From contig JACCLO010000052.1 of the NCBI GenBank assembly GCA_029448655.1, positions 18,685 to 82,684 on the forward strand: DNA of 64,000 nt, written 5' to 3'. The notes beneath the pieces were generated by a model, which was not told where the DNA came from, ran no database searches, and saw only the letters and a list, made by a program, of their open reading frames with translations. Position 1 is the first letter of the stretch. Each line of letters begins with the position of its first letter. Positions 1 to 10,059 of this stretch are shown here, piece by piece. The stretch is from Wolfiporia cocos (taxonomy: Eukaryota > Basidiomycota > Agaricomycetes > Polyporales > Phaeolaceae). The translations under genes and the position numbers were made by a program.

Positions 1-498
1 CAGGGCCCCTACAGTCACGCCGCGTTGCAGCGCATTGGGCGCATGGGGGGTCATAAACCACCTCTTCGAGTTTCTTTCGCGGTGCCGAGCGACTAGTCCT
101 GCGCTCAGCGGTGGTTATACCCTGACTGGTGGTGGCTTCGATCGGTGGGGGCTGTGCAGGGGTATCCGGCACTGTGCCGTTTGATGATTTCATCCGAGCA
201 AACGCATCATCCCAAACAGACACGTAGTCGTGATAGAGGTCCAGTGTGCCGAAAGGAGATAGAAGGGGCGCTTTAAAGTGAAGCGAGTCGTAGAGATTCT
301 TTGACAGCCTGTTAGCGCAACACAGGTTTCCAGGTAGTGAGAGCGCACCTTGCAATGATCGAGTCGTTGCACCCAATCACAAAGCTCCTCTTGGTCAGCG
401 GCCGCGCATGGCGGGCACTGCAGCAGCTGTTTGACTTCGCGAATAAGCTTTAGAGACTCCAGGTGAACTGTGACTCCAGATATGTATCCCGGATCCAT
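1..498 (-). CDS. Unknown protein, 5' part (two exons, runs off the left edge)
   Basis: The start ATG is at 498 (MDPGYISGVTVHLESL). Exon 1 (498-349) ends in ..LDHCK. A 50-nt intron (348-299, GTGCGC...CAAAG) restores one long frame; reading through without it runs into a wrong frame. Exon 2 continues NLYDSLHFKAPL..GTLDLYHDYVSVWDD, then a Pro/Thr/Ser-rich linker (TPAQPPPIEATTSQG), then a basic stretch (ERRTSRSAPRKKLEE) and PPCAQCAATRRDCRGP at the window edge. The Cys spacing at the end (C-x2-C-x6-C) resembles half of a fungal Cys-rich DNA-binding or zinc motif, but that is inference. The N-terminal half is helical with no recognised family. The gene continues left of the window. The start and intron are well supported by frame and splice signals; function is unknown. 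Confidence 0.5.
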
Positions 499-885
499 TT
501 CGGTGTGGCGACCTCTTCGTTATCGTTATCACTGATACGAGTGTTAGCTGAAGGGTAGTTAATCCTGCTACATGATGGCAGGGTCTTACACTTGAGTTTA
601 TAATGTCCCGTCGTCACGAGAGAACGAGAGCGAGAGATCAGGGACTTCGAGTTTGCATGGCCTTTTCGAACTCCGCTGTGGCTGACTGCGGATGGGCGCT
701 TAGCGTGCGCCCCGTCCTCGAGCAGCCCTCCTCCCCCGCCCTGCCCCCTCTCTCCTCCCAGTCTCTATTGGATGGAATAGGTGCAAGCTTCACTAGCAGG
801 TGCCACCACTAGGACCTGGATTGTTGAAGCAAGCGTCGGGATCGCGTGAAAGAGAGCGAACGAAGTGAGCGGTGCAAGAAACAAC
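499..885. other. Intergenic; decayed copy of the MULE-flanking repeat
   Basis: No gene is visible. About 640-710 resembles the repeat at 2789-2883 (same order of GTTTGCATG, CTGTGGCTG, GATGGGCGCTTAGC), so this is a diverged third copy of that repeat. Confidence 0.45.
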
Positions 886-1744
886 TAGTGATGTGCCAGG
901 CCCAGCTTTGGGCCATGAGCCGGGCCGGGCCAAGCTGGGCTTTACAGCATGGCTTGAGATGGCCCAGGGCCTGGCCTGAGATACAGGCCAGGCCGGGCCA
1001 AGCTGTTGAGCCCCGGCCTAGGGATCTTAATGGCTACAATATCTGGCAGGCACAATATAAGCCCATACAGGCCAGTTATATGCTCAACTCAATCATTGTG
1101 CACCTATCTTGTTTATTTAAAACTACAGAAAAGTCAAGTCCTCAACATTGAAGCCTGCCGCTCACTTTCGGGTGCCTATATGATTCCCCATATGGCAGGC
1201 ACGCTACTGAATGCTGCACTGGTGAGTGATTATTTCACACTTAATCCTACTATAGATTGGAGGTGTCACGGAATATCTGGGGTTGGAATCCCAGGTGGCA
1301 CATATAATACCAGAAAGGCCAACCATGCCAAGTATTAAGCCAAATACTCAACGGTGCAATATAAGTGCCTAGCGTGGGAATATGAACTACACATATAGCG
1401 TGTCCTGCCTATAACAGCTGAGCTGTTATAGTGGCCCTTTTGGCTAAGGGGTGTTAGACGTATGTCTCCACAGACACTGGTCTGGGACTGCCAGTTAAAT
1501 CTGTGACAGGAGGATTCAAGGTTCTATTTCATCTGGGAAAGGTTTGGCAAAGGTGAATCTCAAGCTCTGAAGCTAAAGTGATGATTATCTTAGCAGTAGT
1601 AGGCCATGGTCGAGCCGGGGCCTAGGCTGGGCCAAGCCGTGAGCCGTCAATGAGGGCCCAGCCTGAGGTTTTGAAAAGCTGTGGGCTGTCCAAGCCAGGC
1701 CAAAGCCAGGGCTTTTGAGCCAGGCTGGGCCTGGCACATCACTA
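886..1744. mobile_element. Non-autonomous hAT element, copy 1 (contains a solo LTR)
   Basis: The element begins TAGTGATGTGCCAGGCC and ends with the reverse complement. It is flanked by a perfect 8-bp duplication, GAAACAAC, at 878-885 and 1745-1752. An 8-bp duplication with TAGnG-type termini is characteristic of the hAT superfamily. Without the 245-bp LTR at 1264-1508 and its 5-bp duplication it is about 609 bp, matching copies at 26,432 and 29,196. There is no transposase ORF, so it must be mobilised in trans. Both ends are rich in GGCC/CCAGG words, forming a long imperfect terminal hairpin. Confidence 0.85.
1264..1508 (+). repeat. Solo LTR (TRIM-like family) inside hAT copy 1
   Basis: It starts TGTCACGG, ends CTGTGACA, and is flanked by GGAGG at 1259-1263 and 1509-1513. 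The uninterrupted hAT copy 3 reads straight across this site. It shares the segment GTGGGAATATGAACT and a hairpin followed by GCCCTTTTGG (1410-1442) with the TRIM LTRs at 24.2 kb. The hairpin here is TATAACAGCT-G-AGCTGTTATA. Confidence 0.85.
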
Positions 1745-1752
1745 GAAACAAC

Positions 1753-2088
1753 AATGTTGGACAGTGGTTTGTCTCATCCTTGGGGCGGGGAGGCAAACAT
1801 GCAAAGCATGTACAGCCTAAATTCTACAATAATAAGGGGTACCCTTATCTCTAAGGCACATCTTTCTGACTTGTTCAAGTATGCTAGTGTCACTGCATGG
1901 TATACCCAGCCGGCAATCGGATACGCACTTGCCTGGATGTTCCAACACTGGATTGCCACAGTGAATTTATCATGCCCAGGTGCTTGCCTGCATCATATTG
2001 CACCTGCATATAGCTCAGCTAAAACAATCCTCATGAAGTGATGCTATCATTTGTATGATTGTATTGTACATTGTACTGAAATGCTGTG
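1753..2088. other. No recognisable feature
   Basis: This is flanking DNA between hAT copy 1 and the next LTR. I see no coding pattern or repeat that I can name. Confidence 0.4.
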
Positions 2089-2556
2089 TGACACAAACTT
2101 GACTGGCATACCTCTATCCCTGTCCTACCCCTATAAGTACTAAGACCCAGGGTACAACGCCGAGTTGTTGAGACAAGGCGAGGCGGAGTCAGGCAGCATG
2201 CTGTAGTGATCAAGAGAGGAGGGCTATCACCCATACATCGAGAAGAACAAGTCTGAGGTGTAACCCTCAGATGACGTAGTATATATACATGTAGAGATGG
2301 CGTAACTACTGAGTCGCGGCCCACCCTAAAGGGGGCCATGCACGACGTCGCGATCGTCATGCCATAAGGTGTCATCTACAACTACATCATGTGAGCGGCC
2401 CGGCGGGGAGGACGGTCCGCAATCCCTAATCAACGACTCCTTATCTAATCTCCATGTCACGTGACTTCCTGTGCATCAGTCAATGCGTTCGACCCACGCA
2501 GAGGGCAAATCCTGAGTAAATGCCCAGCCAGGTGCCTAGCCTCAAAATTTGTGACA
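2089..2556 (-). repeat. Solo LTR, 468 bp
   Basis: On the plus strand it runs TGACACAA...TTTGTGACA and is flanked by CTGTG on both sides (2084-2088, 2557-2561). In its own orientation (minus) it has TATATATA (about 2279-2286) followed by a TTAC-loop hairpin at 2251-2271. Confidence 0.85.
2251..2271 (-). promoter_or_regulatory. LTR start-site hairpin
   Basis: The plus strand reads GTCTGAGG-TGTAAC-CCTCAGAt, i.e. a 7-8 bp stem. On the LTR sense strand the loop is GTTACA. It lies just downstream of the TATATATA of this minus-oriented LTR. Confidence 0.6.
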
Positions 2557-2788
2557 CTGTGAGACTGAGTGCACTGCCTTGTGTCCGACCTCACCTCTGC
2601 CCCCACCTCCACCCAGCACTGGAAACAAGATTAAGTGTGCCTGGGCACTGCACAGGATAGTGTCTGAGACATCTCCTTGACCTTCTCTGCCGTCTCCGCC
2701 CCCACACCACAGCCATTCTTGGTCCCATTGGGCAGCAAGGGTAAGGGCCACACCCACAAGTGCACCTTGACATCCAATATGAGCCAGA

Positions 2789-2883
2789 CTTGAGGTTAAT
2801 GTCCCAGCAAGTTTGCATGACCTTTTCATATTCCACTGTGGCTGGTGCACCGACACTGCAGATGGGCGCTTAGCATGCACCAT
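2789..2883 (+). repeat. Left inverted repeat flanking the MULE remnant
   Basis: This stretch (CTTGAGGTTAATGTCCCAGC ... through TGGGCGCTTAGCATGCACC) is repeated in reverse complement at about 8271-8363 with many substitutions. The pair brackets the MULE transposase remains, so it is probably part of long terminal inverted repeats, which MULEs usually carry. Exact ends and the expected 9-bp duplication were not located. Confidence 0.5.
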
Positions 2884-3106
2884 GCCGACCTTTAACTGAA
2901 AGTAATAGAGCGATAATTGTTCTCACGCTCAGAGTATTTTCTCACATTTAGATAAAAATTATAAGTGATGAATCAGCAGGAAATTGTAAGCAGGCAAGAC
3001 TTGTGGCAACATTAGCCAGTGACCTCCTTCCATCCTGCATGCCTGCATACATTACCCATGATGTCTAAGACCTGCCTAGAAGGCCATGCAAAAAAGCTGA
3101 GAGTGC

Positions 3107-3306
3107 ATGTACAAGGAAAATGAACAAAGACACACAAAGTGGAAGGCTCTCAATGATGAGGAAGATGATGAAGCTGAGACTGATGTTATGTTGTTGAAGG
3201 AGTTTATGGAGACAGTGATGGGTAAGATTGTAGGGCCATTTGAGCTCAAGGCCCAGATCAACATTGGAGATGATGATCTTCAACTTGATGATCAGGAGCA
3301 TGCATG
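3107..3306 (+). pseudogene. Possible MULE N-terminal coding piece
   Basis: This is an open, acidic stretch with NDEEDDEAETDVMLLKEF and ELKAQINIGDDDLQLDDQEH. It ends abruptly at the LTR cluster starting about 3307. Coding resumes beyond the cluster with TDFIEEWASNTQELAMD (about 5345-5400) and then the MULE transposase. I infer it is the same gene split by LTR insertions; no family is recognised in this piece alone. Confidence 0.35.
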
Positions 3307-3365
3307 CTGATACAGATGTACCATCTGTGGGACTGGCCCATAGCCAGGGAATATCTCCAATAGAC

Positions 3366-3902
3366 TGACACAGACTCACAAATGTCTGTGGGACTGGCCC
3401 TGCTGGGAACCCTACACACCTATCGAGGTGCCACCCAAGTTATGCAGGGTTAAACAGAGTCACCTTATGCCTACGAAGGCAAGCCCCCAGATGAGCGAGT
3501 AGAGAACTCAGTAGTATGACTGGTGCAGACCCACAGCAAGATGCAAGAGAGGGGCCTAAGCCCATTGCTGAAAATCCAAAAGATGGGGATAAGCCCCATC
3601 TGTCATCTACTTAAGTACATGACAGGAGCATATGTAGGGATGCCCTAAAGTACAGGCCTGTGCGCCGTAACTAAGGGTGACTGTAATGCTACATGTGACT
3701 ACAGTGGTGACCATGAACGTGAGTACCTGATACGTGTGCTGCCTGACTAGCACTAATCTACTGGGTCAGGTGATTCTACTGGCATCAAGGGATGATGTGA
3801 AGTAACTAAGCAGAGAGGGGCACGCGTGCACATAGCAGTGCCCATACTGTGATAGCGAGGAGTGAATTGTCCTAGGAATGCCCCTCTGGGCATTCTGTGA
3901 CA
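3366..3902 (-). repeat. Solo LTR, 537 bp
   Basis: The plus strand reads TGACACAG...CTGTGACA with TAGAC duplicated at 3361-3365 and 3903-3907. It carries the CTGTGGGACTGGCCC block near its 3' end, shared with several LTRs here, and a start-site hairpin at 3581-3601. Confidence 0.88.
3581..3601 (-). promoter_or_regulatory. LTR start-site hairpin
   Basis: AGATGGGG-ATAAG-CCCCATCT, a perfect 8-bp stem. The sense loop is CTTAT. It lies just downstream of the LTR's TATA-like TACTTAAGTACATG block. Confidence 0.6.
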
Positions 3903-4489
3903 TAGACCATGACAGGTCCCAGGCCCCATGGCGTCAAGGGAAGGCAGGGCAACGAGCAGTCTTGTTGGCAGTATGGCGGGTTGGCAAGGTCTGACATCCC
4001 CAGACTAGCATGTCGTGAACTAAGAGCAGAGTGGCAGCCCAGTAGACAGCATGAAAGAGGGTGTCATTACCCTAATGTCAAGAATGCTAGACATGAGGAT
4101 GTAAGTCCTCATGCCAGTGCATAAGTACATGTGGGTGCACCAGTACCTAAGAGCTTGCCCAAAAGCCCCAGAGTCCATGCACGTAAACGTAAGCATAGGG
4201 GTAAGCATAGATGACAAGGCACCAGTAATGGTGCTGAGTCATGTGGCATAGGGATAGAGATGCCAGTAATGGCGCTCTGGCAATGACCACCTGACCCCGT
4301 AGATAGGCACTCCGGGGTAGTGCGCACCCATGCATCACTCACATTATGGTCACTCCCTGTCACTACAGTAGTTACATGCTCGCTTACATACTCTCTTACC
4401 TCAGCCGTTAGGATGGTGCTGCACACAGGCCAGCACTTAAGGGTAGACATGTTGCGCTCCCATGTACATACTTAAAGGGTAGAGAGATG

Positions 4490-5045
4490 TGACACAGACT
4501 TACATAGGTCTGTGGGACCAGCCCTGCCGGGGAATCCAACACATCCACAAGGGTACCATCAGAGGAATGCAGTGGTGACCAGGGTGACCTCATTGCTGAG
4601 GTGGCGACATGTGTTGCCAATGGTGCATCCCAGATGAGCAAGTGAATAACTCAGCAGTAAGACTGGTGTGCACCCTCAGACAGTATGAAGAAAGGGGCAT
4701 AGCCCAACATCGAGAATCTAAAGGATGAGGTTGTAAGACCTCATCCCGGTGTATTTATGTACATGGATCAGTATGCTATGACTACCTTAATGTAATGGCC
4801 TGTGTGCCATAACTAAGGGATCATGTGCTACCATGACCATATGATGTACATACTGTGATGTTATAATGCGGGTGACGGAATGTGTGCCCATCATAGGCAC
4901 TATCTACCAGGTAACGTGATGTACTATGTGAGATGGTTGACGTGGAGGTAACTAGAGGTATGAGGAGACCGTGCGCTCAGTGGAACCCCAAGAGACCTAA
5001 AGCGAGGGATGTAGGGTCAATATCTTGTGGTATAAAACCGTGACA
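4490..5045 (-). repeat. Solo LTR, 556 bp, inserted in another LTR's hairpin
   Basis: The plus strand reads TGACACAG...CCGTGACA with AGATG duplicated at 4485-4489 and 5046-5050. Removing it restores AGAGATGGGG-CTTACT-CCCCATCTCT, the start-site hairpin of the host LTR. Its own hairpin is at 4723-4746. Confidence 0.88.
4723..4746 (-). promoter_or_regulatory. LTR start-site hairpin
   Basis: GGATGAGG-TTGTAAGA-CCTCATCC, a perfect 8-bp stem. The sense loop contains TTAC. Confidence 0.6.
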
Positions 5046-5067
5046 AGATGGGGCTTACTCCCCATCT
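5046..5067 (+). promoter_or_regulatory. LTR start-site hairpin (host LTR, split by insertion)
   Basis: AGATGGGG-CTTACT-CCCCATCT. Before the 4490-5045 insertion the stem was 10 bp (AGAG added on the left, CTCT on the right). The loop contains TTAC on the LTR sense (plus) strand. Confidence 0.6.
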
Positions 5068-5344
5068 CTAAGATTCTTGATGTCTGGGCTGTAGCCCCTC
5101 TCTCACCACCTCATCTGTGTGTGTGCCAGTCTGCCTGGGTCTCTCCCTCCTCACCTTGCCCGTCTGGGTGGTACCTTAGCCAAGGGCCTTGCCTGCATAC
5201 CCATTGGCTTAGGATGTGCACTGATGCACTGGCTTTGGGGGATTGTCCCCGGCCTGTGGGCCGGTCCCACAGACTGGTGAGTCTGTGTCACTCTGCTAGA
5301 TGTGCAAGCTGAGCCCAGCACTCAGGCAGTTGCCTTCTAAGTCA

Positions 5345-7423
5345 CAGATTTTATTGAGGAGTGGGCCTCCAATACACAGGAGCTTGCAATGGATTCAACA
5401 TGTGTGTGTGCTATGCAAGCTTGCTACGTAAGTAAATTACTGAGATTGAATCTGTCTAGGGAACACAAACAGGACCAATTTTGGACTGTTTGGTGCAGTT
5501 GCAGATGCACATGGGTTGGGTATTCCACTTGTGTTCTTACTGATATCGACAAACAAGGAAGCCGATAAGGGTGTCAAGCAAGTTGTGCTTGAGAGATTTC
5601 TTGGTGAGCTGAAGGACCTTGGTGTCAACCCAGAATATACATTATCAGACAAGGATTGGTCAGAAATCAATGCAATGAGGAACACATGGCCACAGGCAAA
5701 ACATCAGCTATGTTTCTGGCATGCACTCCATGCAGTGAAACAGTGCTTAGCAAAGAACAAGGAGACACCTGCATTCTATGATGTCAATGAAGCTTGCCAT
5801 GAGTTCTCTTACATCAAAGCTAACTTCATACCATACCTGCAACAGACAGGCTCAGTCGTTTGTTTATTTCCAACATTGTGGAATGGGACTTTATTCTCAT
5901 TAATTCATATTATATGTACTAGCTACCTGCCCCTCCTGTGAAGCCTCTCCATCGCATCCGGCTTCTCATTGATGGGTATCCATCTGTCATCACCTGTCAC
6001 TGCCCCCACTTAGACTCAAGCCCATCCCGGCAGGCCATCCTGCTGTGAAGAGTGAAACCGAAGATGCCAAAGACTTTGACATTGAACACCTGAGTGGCCA
6101 GGGCATACTCCCACCTGATCTACATGCAGATGAAAGTGATGAAGAAATGGGCTGGATAGGTCATAAACATGACAATTGGAATGATGCTGAGTGGGATTGA
6201 GACCTAGATGATCTGCAGCATCAGGTTGAGGAGTTTGCAGAAGCACTTGAAGAGCTCCAAGAAAGCTCACCTTGTGATGACAGAGCAATCAGCACAATGA
6301 AGCAAGCAAAGCCTGGCTATGTCTTTTGCCTGACACCACACCGACTGCCTATCCTCTAGCTTTTCACAAAGCATGCATCACAGCACCATTTTCTCCCTAA
6401 ATGGCATGGGCAGAGCTGAACATCCAAGGACATTCGACAAGATGCTATTGATGAGATGTATCAACACTATAAACTCAATAATCTTCATGAGGTATGAGCT
6501 TACCTCTGGAGCTCCTGGTACTCGCATGATTGCTGGTGTCTCTGGGTGCATGTGGTGTACACATCAAGCATACCATGCAAGTGTATAACAATGATGGTTG
6601 AGGTGCTCTGGCAGAATCTCAAGCAGCTAGTTCTGCACTGCTATAATCACCTGCCCATTGATCTCACCATGCATGCAATCATCACAAAAGTGCTCCCGCC
6701 ATATCAACTGACCCTTGCACAGATCATTACAAAGCATTGTGAAGGGCATTCATGATCACTTACCCATATGCAAGAAGCCTTCAGAAGGTCACGGGAACAT
6801 CTTGCTCAGACTCCAATTAACAGCATCTACAATACAGACATTATGACGTGGACATGCAACTGTGGAGCTCAGAAATATCATGTGTACCTTCTCTACAAGC
6901 ACCTTGTGCAAGAAGTTTCCACACCTATACCATCATCGTGGTGGGTCACAGTGCAGTGGCTCCATGTTCAGCCATTCTACACCGTCATGGTGAATGGCAT
7001 AGTCGCACCTCCACCGGAGTCTACCAGAGATCATGCATGGATGGAGTGAATGCCCCATGTTCTGGTGCTGACACCATCTGGCAGCTGGGACGATCCAATC
7101 ATGCTTCAAGATTCCGACACCAAAGAGGCCCCTGTAGTGTCATTGCCAGTACTTCAGCAGATCATTGAGCCAAAAGTGAGAGACTCACCAGTTTGTTATC
7201 ACATTTCAGATACTCTCCTCGCCTCAAAAGGGCCCACCAACTGGTCGTGATGGATTGCTGCGCACATGAGCTGGCAGCGGCAGTGGGTTTGCAGTATGTA
7301 TATAACAAGTAAAATAGAGATATACTCACCTTCACATCCTAGCCTGACAATCAAGACCAAACAGACATAGAATATGCTATACACAAGTTGCACCAGGCAG
7401 CCGAGATTATTGAGCAGCAGAGG
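5345..7423 (+). pseudogene. MULE (Mutator-like) transposase, decayed
   Basis: The best block is 5490-5830: GLGIPLVFLLISTNKEAD, then DKDWSEINAMRNTWPQAKHQ and LCFWHALHAVKQCLAK. This is the MULE transposase core (DDE-type; the Asp of DKDWSEI and the CFWHALHA helix are typical). Coding similarity continues through several frames: SGQGILPPDLHADESDEEMG (about 6090-6150), IRQDAIDEMYQHYKLNNLHE (about 6440-6490), NSIYNTDIMTWTCNCG and YHVYLLYKHLVQ (6820-6910), and YAIHKLHQAAEIIEQQR (about 7375-7423). The WTCNCG...KHLVQ block is a SWIM-like zinc finger in which the Cys expected before KH is Tyr. Multiple stops and frameshifts show it is dead. The end is interrupted by the LTR at 7424. Confidence 0.75.
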
Positions 7424-8026
7424 TGACACGGGAACATACTTGTGACCATGCTACCCATGCTAGTGGGGATGCCTCTATACCTTCTAACCTAGGCCTAAAG
7501 GCTACCCATCCTTGTAGGGGAGAACAGGATGGCTTGTCTATTGAGACGACCTGCCATGAAGCCCGAGGTACTGACCCATGAGTGTACCGGTATGCCCCCA
7601 GACTAGCAGGCTAAAGACAAAACTAGGAGATGCAATAAATAGAGACCCCCATGTCCAAGTAGGATGCAGCAGGCTTGTTGCAGAGCAGTCCGCTGGCTCA
7701 CACGCACATGCAGCAGAGGGTTGAGAGGTTCCCAGGGGACATGCCCCCTAGGCCGAGAAGAGTAGAACTGAGGAGTAATCCTCAGATTCTACCTACTTAT
7801 ATACATGGAGATGCTACGTACTGTAGCTACAAGGCCTGACCTAATGGCGTGGCCTGTGCATACTGTGACTGTGTCTCACATGACTAGGTAATGCTGTAAC
7901 TACTCAGTGATGACATGTGACCATATTGAGATAAGATAAGTGAATGCTTATCTACCTATGCATGTGCATCTCCCTAGCGCTAGCCTAGCATTAGCGTATA
8001 TCCTAGGGGTGGAGTTTCTGGTGACA
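7424..8026 (-). repeat. Solo LTR, 603 bp, in the MULE remnant
   Basis: TGACACGG...CTGGTGACA with AGAGG at 7419-7423 and 8027-8031. It is the same family as 25,556-26,174 (shared GGGGAGAACAGGA, CCCATGAGTGTACC and GCCCCCAGACTAGC blocks). A TATA-like ACTTATATACATG precedes the hairpin in sense. Confidence 0.88.
7763..7791 (-). promoter_or_regulatory. LTR start-site hairpin
   Basis: TAGAACTGAGG-AGTAAT-CCTCAGATTCTA: the stem has one bulged base; the sense loop is ATTACT. Confidence 0.55.
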
Positions 8027-8270
8027 AGAGGACAATTGCAGAGCCATGTTTCATCTGATGTGCACTCCAAGTTGTGTGCTCCACAATAGAGTGGGTAGAG
8101 GACATAGAAGCTCATGTTAGCCACCACACTATGCCAGTGACTAATGTGCGAGGTTGCTGCCAAACACAATCCATAAATACAATTGGTTACAAGTATATAT
8201 GCTAGTAATAAGACTAAAGCTTGTGCGCATACCTGCATTGCCCCTCTAGTAGTTAACTTGTGCATGGTGT

Positions 8271-8363
8271 GGTGTGCACTAAGCACCCATCCACAGCATC
8301 AGTGCACCAGCCACAGCAGAGTTTATAAATGCCATGCAAACTCGCTGGGACATTAACCTCAAG
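8271..8363 (-). repeat. Right inverted repeat flanking the MULE remnant
   Basis: In reverse complement it matches 2789-2883 (CTTGAGGTTAATGTCCCAGC, GTTTGCATG, CTGTGGCTGGTGCAC, TGGGTGCTTAG). See that entry. Confidence 0.5.
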
Positions 8364-8523
8364 TTATGAGCCAGACCCTCTCATGTGTGAGCTCACACTG
8401 ACACAAAATGCCAAGGGTGTACCGTCATCTAGAGTTGTCACATAGAGCAGAACCCTTGGACTAGCATGCATAAGACTTGGAGTAAAGAGAGGACAAGCCT
8501 CATCATCGAGAATAACAGCTCTG

Positions 8524-9078
8524 TGACACAGACATACCCTGTGTCTGTGGGACTGGCCCTGCTGGGGATCTCGTATATGCCTGCTGGCGTGTCCTAGTAT
8601 TGTCGTTGACTCTGGGTGCTCAGTTAGAGGGATGACAGCTAGGGGTTGTGGCATTTGTCCAGTCAAGTCAGATGAGCAGCACAGCAGAGTGGCCCATAGC
8701 CATAGAGAATGAAAGGGGCTGGTTAGGCCCAATTGCCGAAAATCCTAAGAATGAGGCATAAGGCCTCATTTGTCATACTTTATATACATCTGCGTGTACG
8801 CTAGTGTGTCTACCCTGAAGTGCTGATCTGTGCGCAGTAACTATGAGGTCAGGCATAACAGTAACTAGTCATGAGTATGTAATGAAAGTGTGACCATGTT
8901 ATGGGTAGAGGCACGTGCGCCTACCCTAAGGGCGCTGATCGACGAGTGGTGCAGGGTTGTTACAGTAACTACAGGACGAAGGGGAGAGGAATACCATAGT
9001 GTAGAGGGGCACATGCATGTACAGCAGTGCTCATAAAGCTATAGTGAGGGTGAATTCAACAGTAATATATCTGTGACA
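8524..9078 (-). repeat. Solo LTR, 555 bp, nested in an LTR hairpin
   Basis: TGACACAG...ATCTGTGACA with CTCTG at 8519-8523 and 9079-9083. It sits in the left arm of the host hairpin at the same register as the 4490-5045 insertion. Its own hairpin is at 8750-8770. Confidence 0.88.
8750..8770 (-). promoter_or_regulatory. LTR start-site hairpin
   Basis: AATGAGGC-ATAAG-GCCTCATT, a perfect 8-bp stem; sense loop CTTAT. Confidence 0.55.
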
Positions 9079-9100
9079 CTCTGGGGAGTAAGCCCCAGAG
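9079..9100 (-). promoter_or_regulatory. LTR start-site hairpin (host LTR, split by insertion)
   Basis: CTCTGGGG-AGTAAG-CCCCAGAG, a perfect 8-bp stem; sense loop CTTACT. The 5 leftmost bases are the duplication made by the inner LTR. Confidence 0.6.
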
Positions 9101-9361
9101 TGTCACAGCTTAAGTACATGAGGAACACTGTCACTGTATACTAGAGACCCACCCTAAAGGCAGGGTCTGTGCGTATTGCTGAGTGCTACCTAAGTCATGT
9201 GCTGTAGTATCTAAGCTACTGACCATGTGACCATCTATGGGTGGGGCGACCTGTACCATTACGCTACACTGCTAAGTCCATACAAAGACACATGATGGGG
9301 TACTACCCAAGAACGTGGGTTTGAGACAGGGGGGGGGTACCTCTTTTCAGAATCTGTGACA

Positions 9362-9694
9362 CACACAAGCCCTCATTGAATGTGTATGAGAATGAGAGTG
9401 AGGCTGAGTATGCAAATCCCCAGAGATGCAATGGTTGACACAGGCCAGGTGTGGGAATGGAGAAGCTCAAGGTGCCAAAGTTCAACACTGTTCTGCTACC
9501 CCCATCACTGAAGGAGAATTGTCTGCAGACGCTGGGCACACTTTCTGTTGTCAATCTTGTGCCAATTACTACAACTAACTTATCACCTGATGATGTACAC
9601 TAGCCAATCAGGTGTGAGTACTGGTTTGGCATGCCAAGTGTGGTGAGCATGTCAAGCAGCACATTGGATGTCAATTATGGAAGTGCAGGACTGA
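9362..9694 (+). other. Unidentified, possible gene fragment
   Basis: An open plus-strand stretch at about 9452-9601 reads KLKVPKFNTVLLPPSLKENC and then TLSVVNLVPITTTNLSPDD before a stop. It has a coding feel but no family I recognise and no start or splice context. It is probably host gene debris between LTRs. Confidence 0.25.
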
Positions 9695-9925
9695 TATCAC
9701 AAGACGCACCATGGACCCAATGCAATGTGCTCATGAGTGGCAATATAGCCACTCCCCCAAAAGGGCTATGATAACAGCTTGGCTGTTATCAAGGGTCCGG
9801 CTATATCTGCAGTTCATATTCCCATGCTTGGTGCCTATTGTATTCAGGTCACCACCTTAGGGGGAATATACCCTAGTTACTGCTCCATAACGTCCTAGTA
9901 TCTAGCGTGACCTAGATTTGTGACA
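9695..9925 (-). repeat. TRIM-family LTR copy, diverged
   Basis: On the minus strand it reads TGTCACAAATC ... GTGGGAATATGAACTGCAGA ... GCCCTTTTGGGGGAGTGGC ... CTTGTGATA. It matches the 24.2-kb TRIM LTR along its length. It has the same two hairpins, TGATAACAGC/GCTGTTATCA and GAGTGGC/GCCACTC. The flanks do not show a matching duplication. Confidence 0.7.
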
Positions 9926-10059
9926 GAATTTTTCGAGCGAGAGTTCATGGCAATGGCTCTTGATACCTCCCATGTGGTGCCAGAATTGGATGAACCGATA
10001 CTCCGAGAGATTTGTAAAGCATTGCTAGACAACAAGGTCACTAAGGATTACAAGGAGCT
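9926..10059 (+). pseudogene. Gypsy pol fragment
   Basis: It translates to FEREFMAMALDTSHVVPELD then REICKALLDNKVTKDYKEL. This aligns with the Gyp-1 pol segment between RNase H and integrase (REIHKALLDNEVTKDYKGL). It is only about 45 codons, in plus orientation, cut by LTRs on both sides. Confidence 0.6.

Larger units (their letters stand above)
3307..5289. mobile_element. Nested LTR cluster
   Basis: The cluster holds at least four LTRs. One minus-oriented LTR end begins about 3308 (TGATACAG ... CTGTGGGACTGGCCC). A solo LTR (3366-3902) is inserted into it. A plus-oriented LTR ends at 5289 (GTGAGTCTGTGTCA), and another solo LTR (4490-5045) is inserted into that one. The outer boundaries of the two host LTRs could not be resolved. 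Confidence 0.65.
8399..9361 (-). repeat. Solo LTR interrupted by another solo LTR
   Basis: TGACACAAAA...ATCTGTGACA with CACAC at 8394-8398 and 9362-9366. The inner LTR 8524-9078 splits it. Removing that insertion and one 5-bp duplicate leaves a 403-bp LTR. It has a G-run (GGGGGGGG, about 9329-9337) near its 5' end in sense. Confidence 0.85.
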
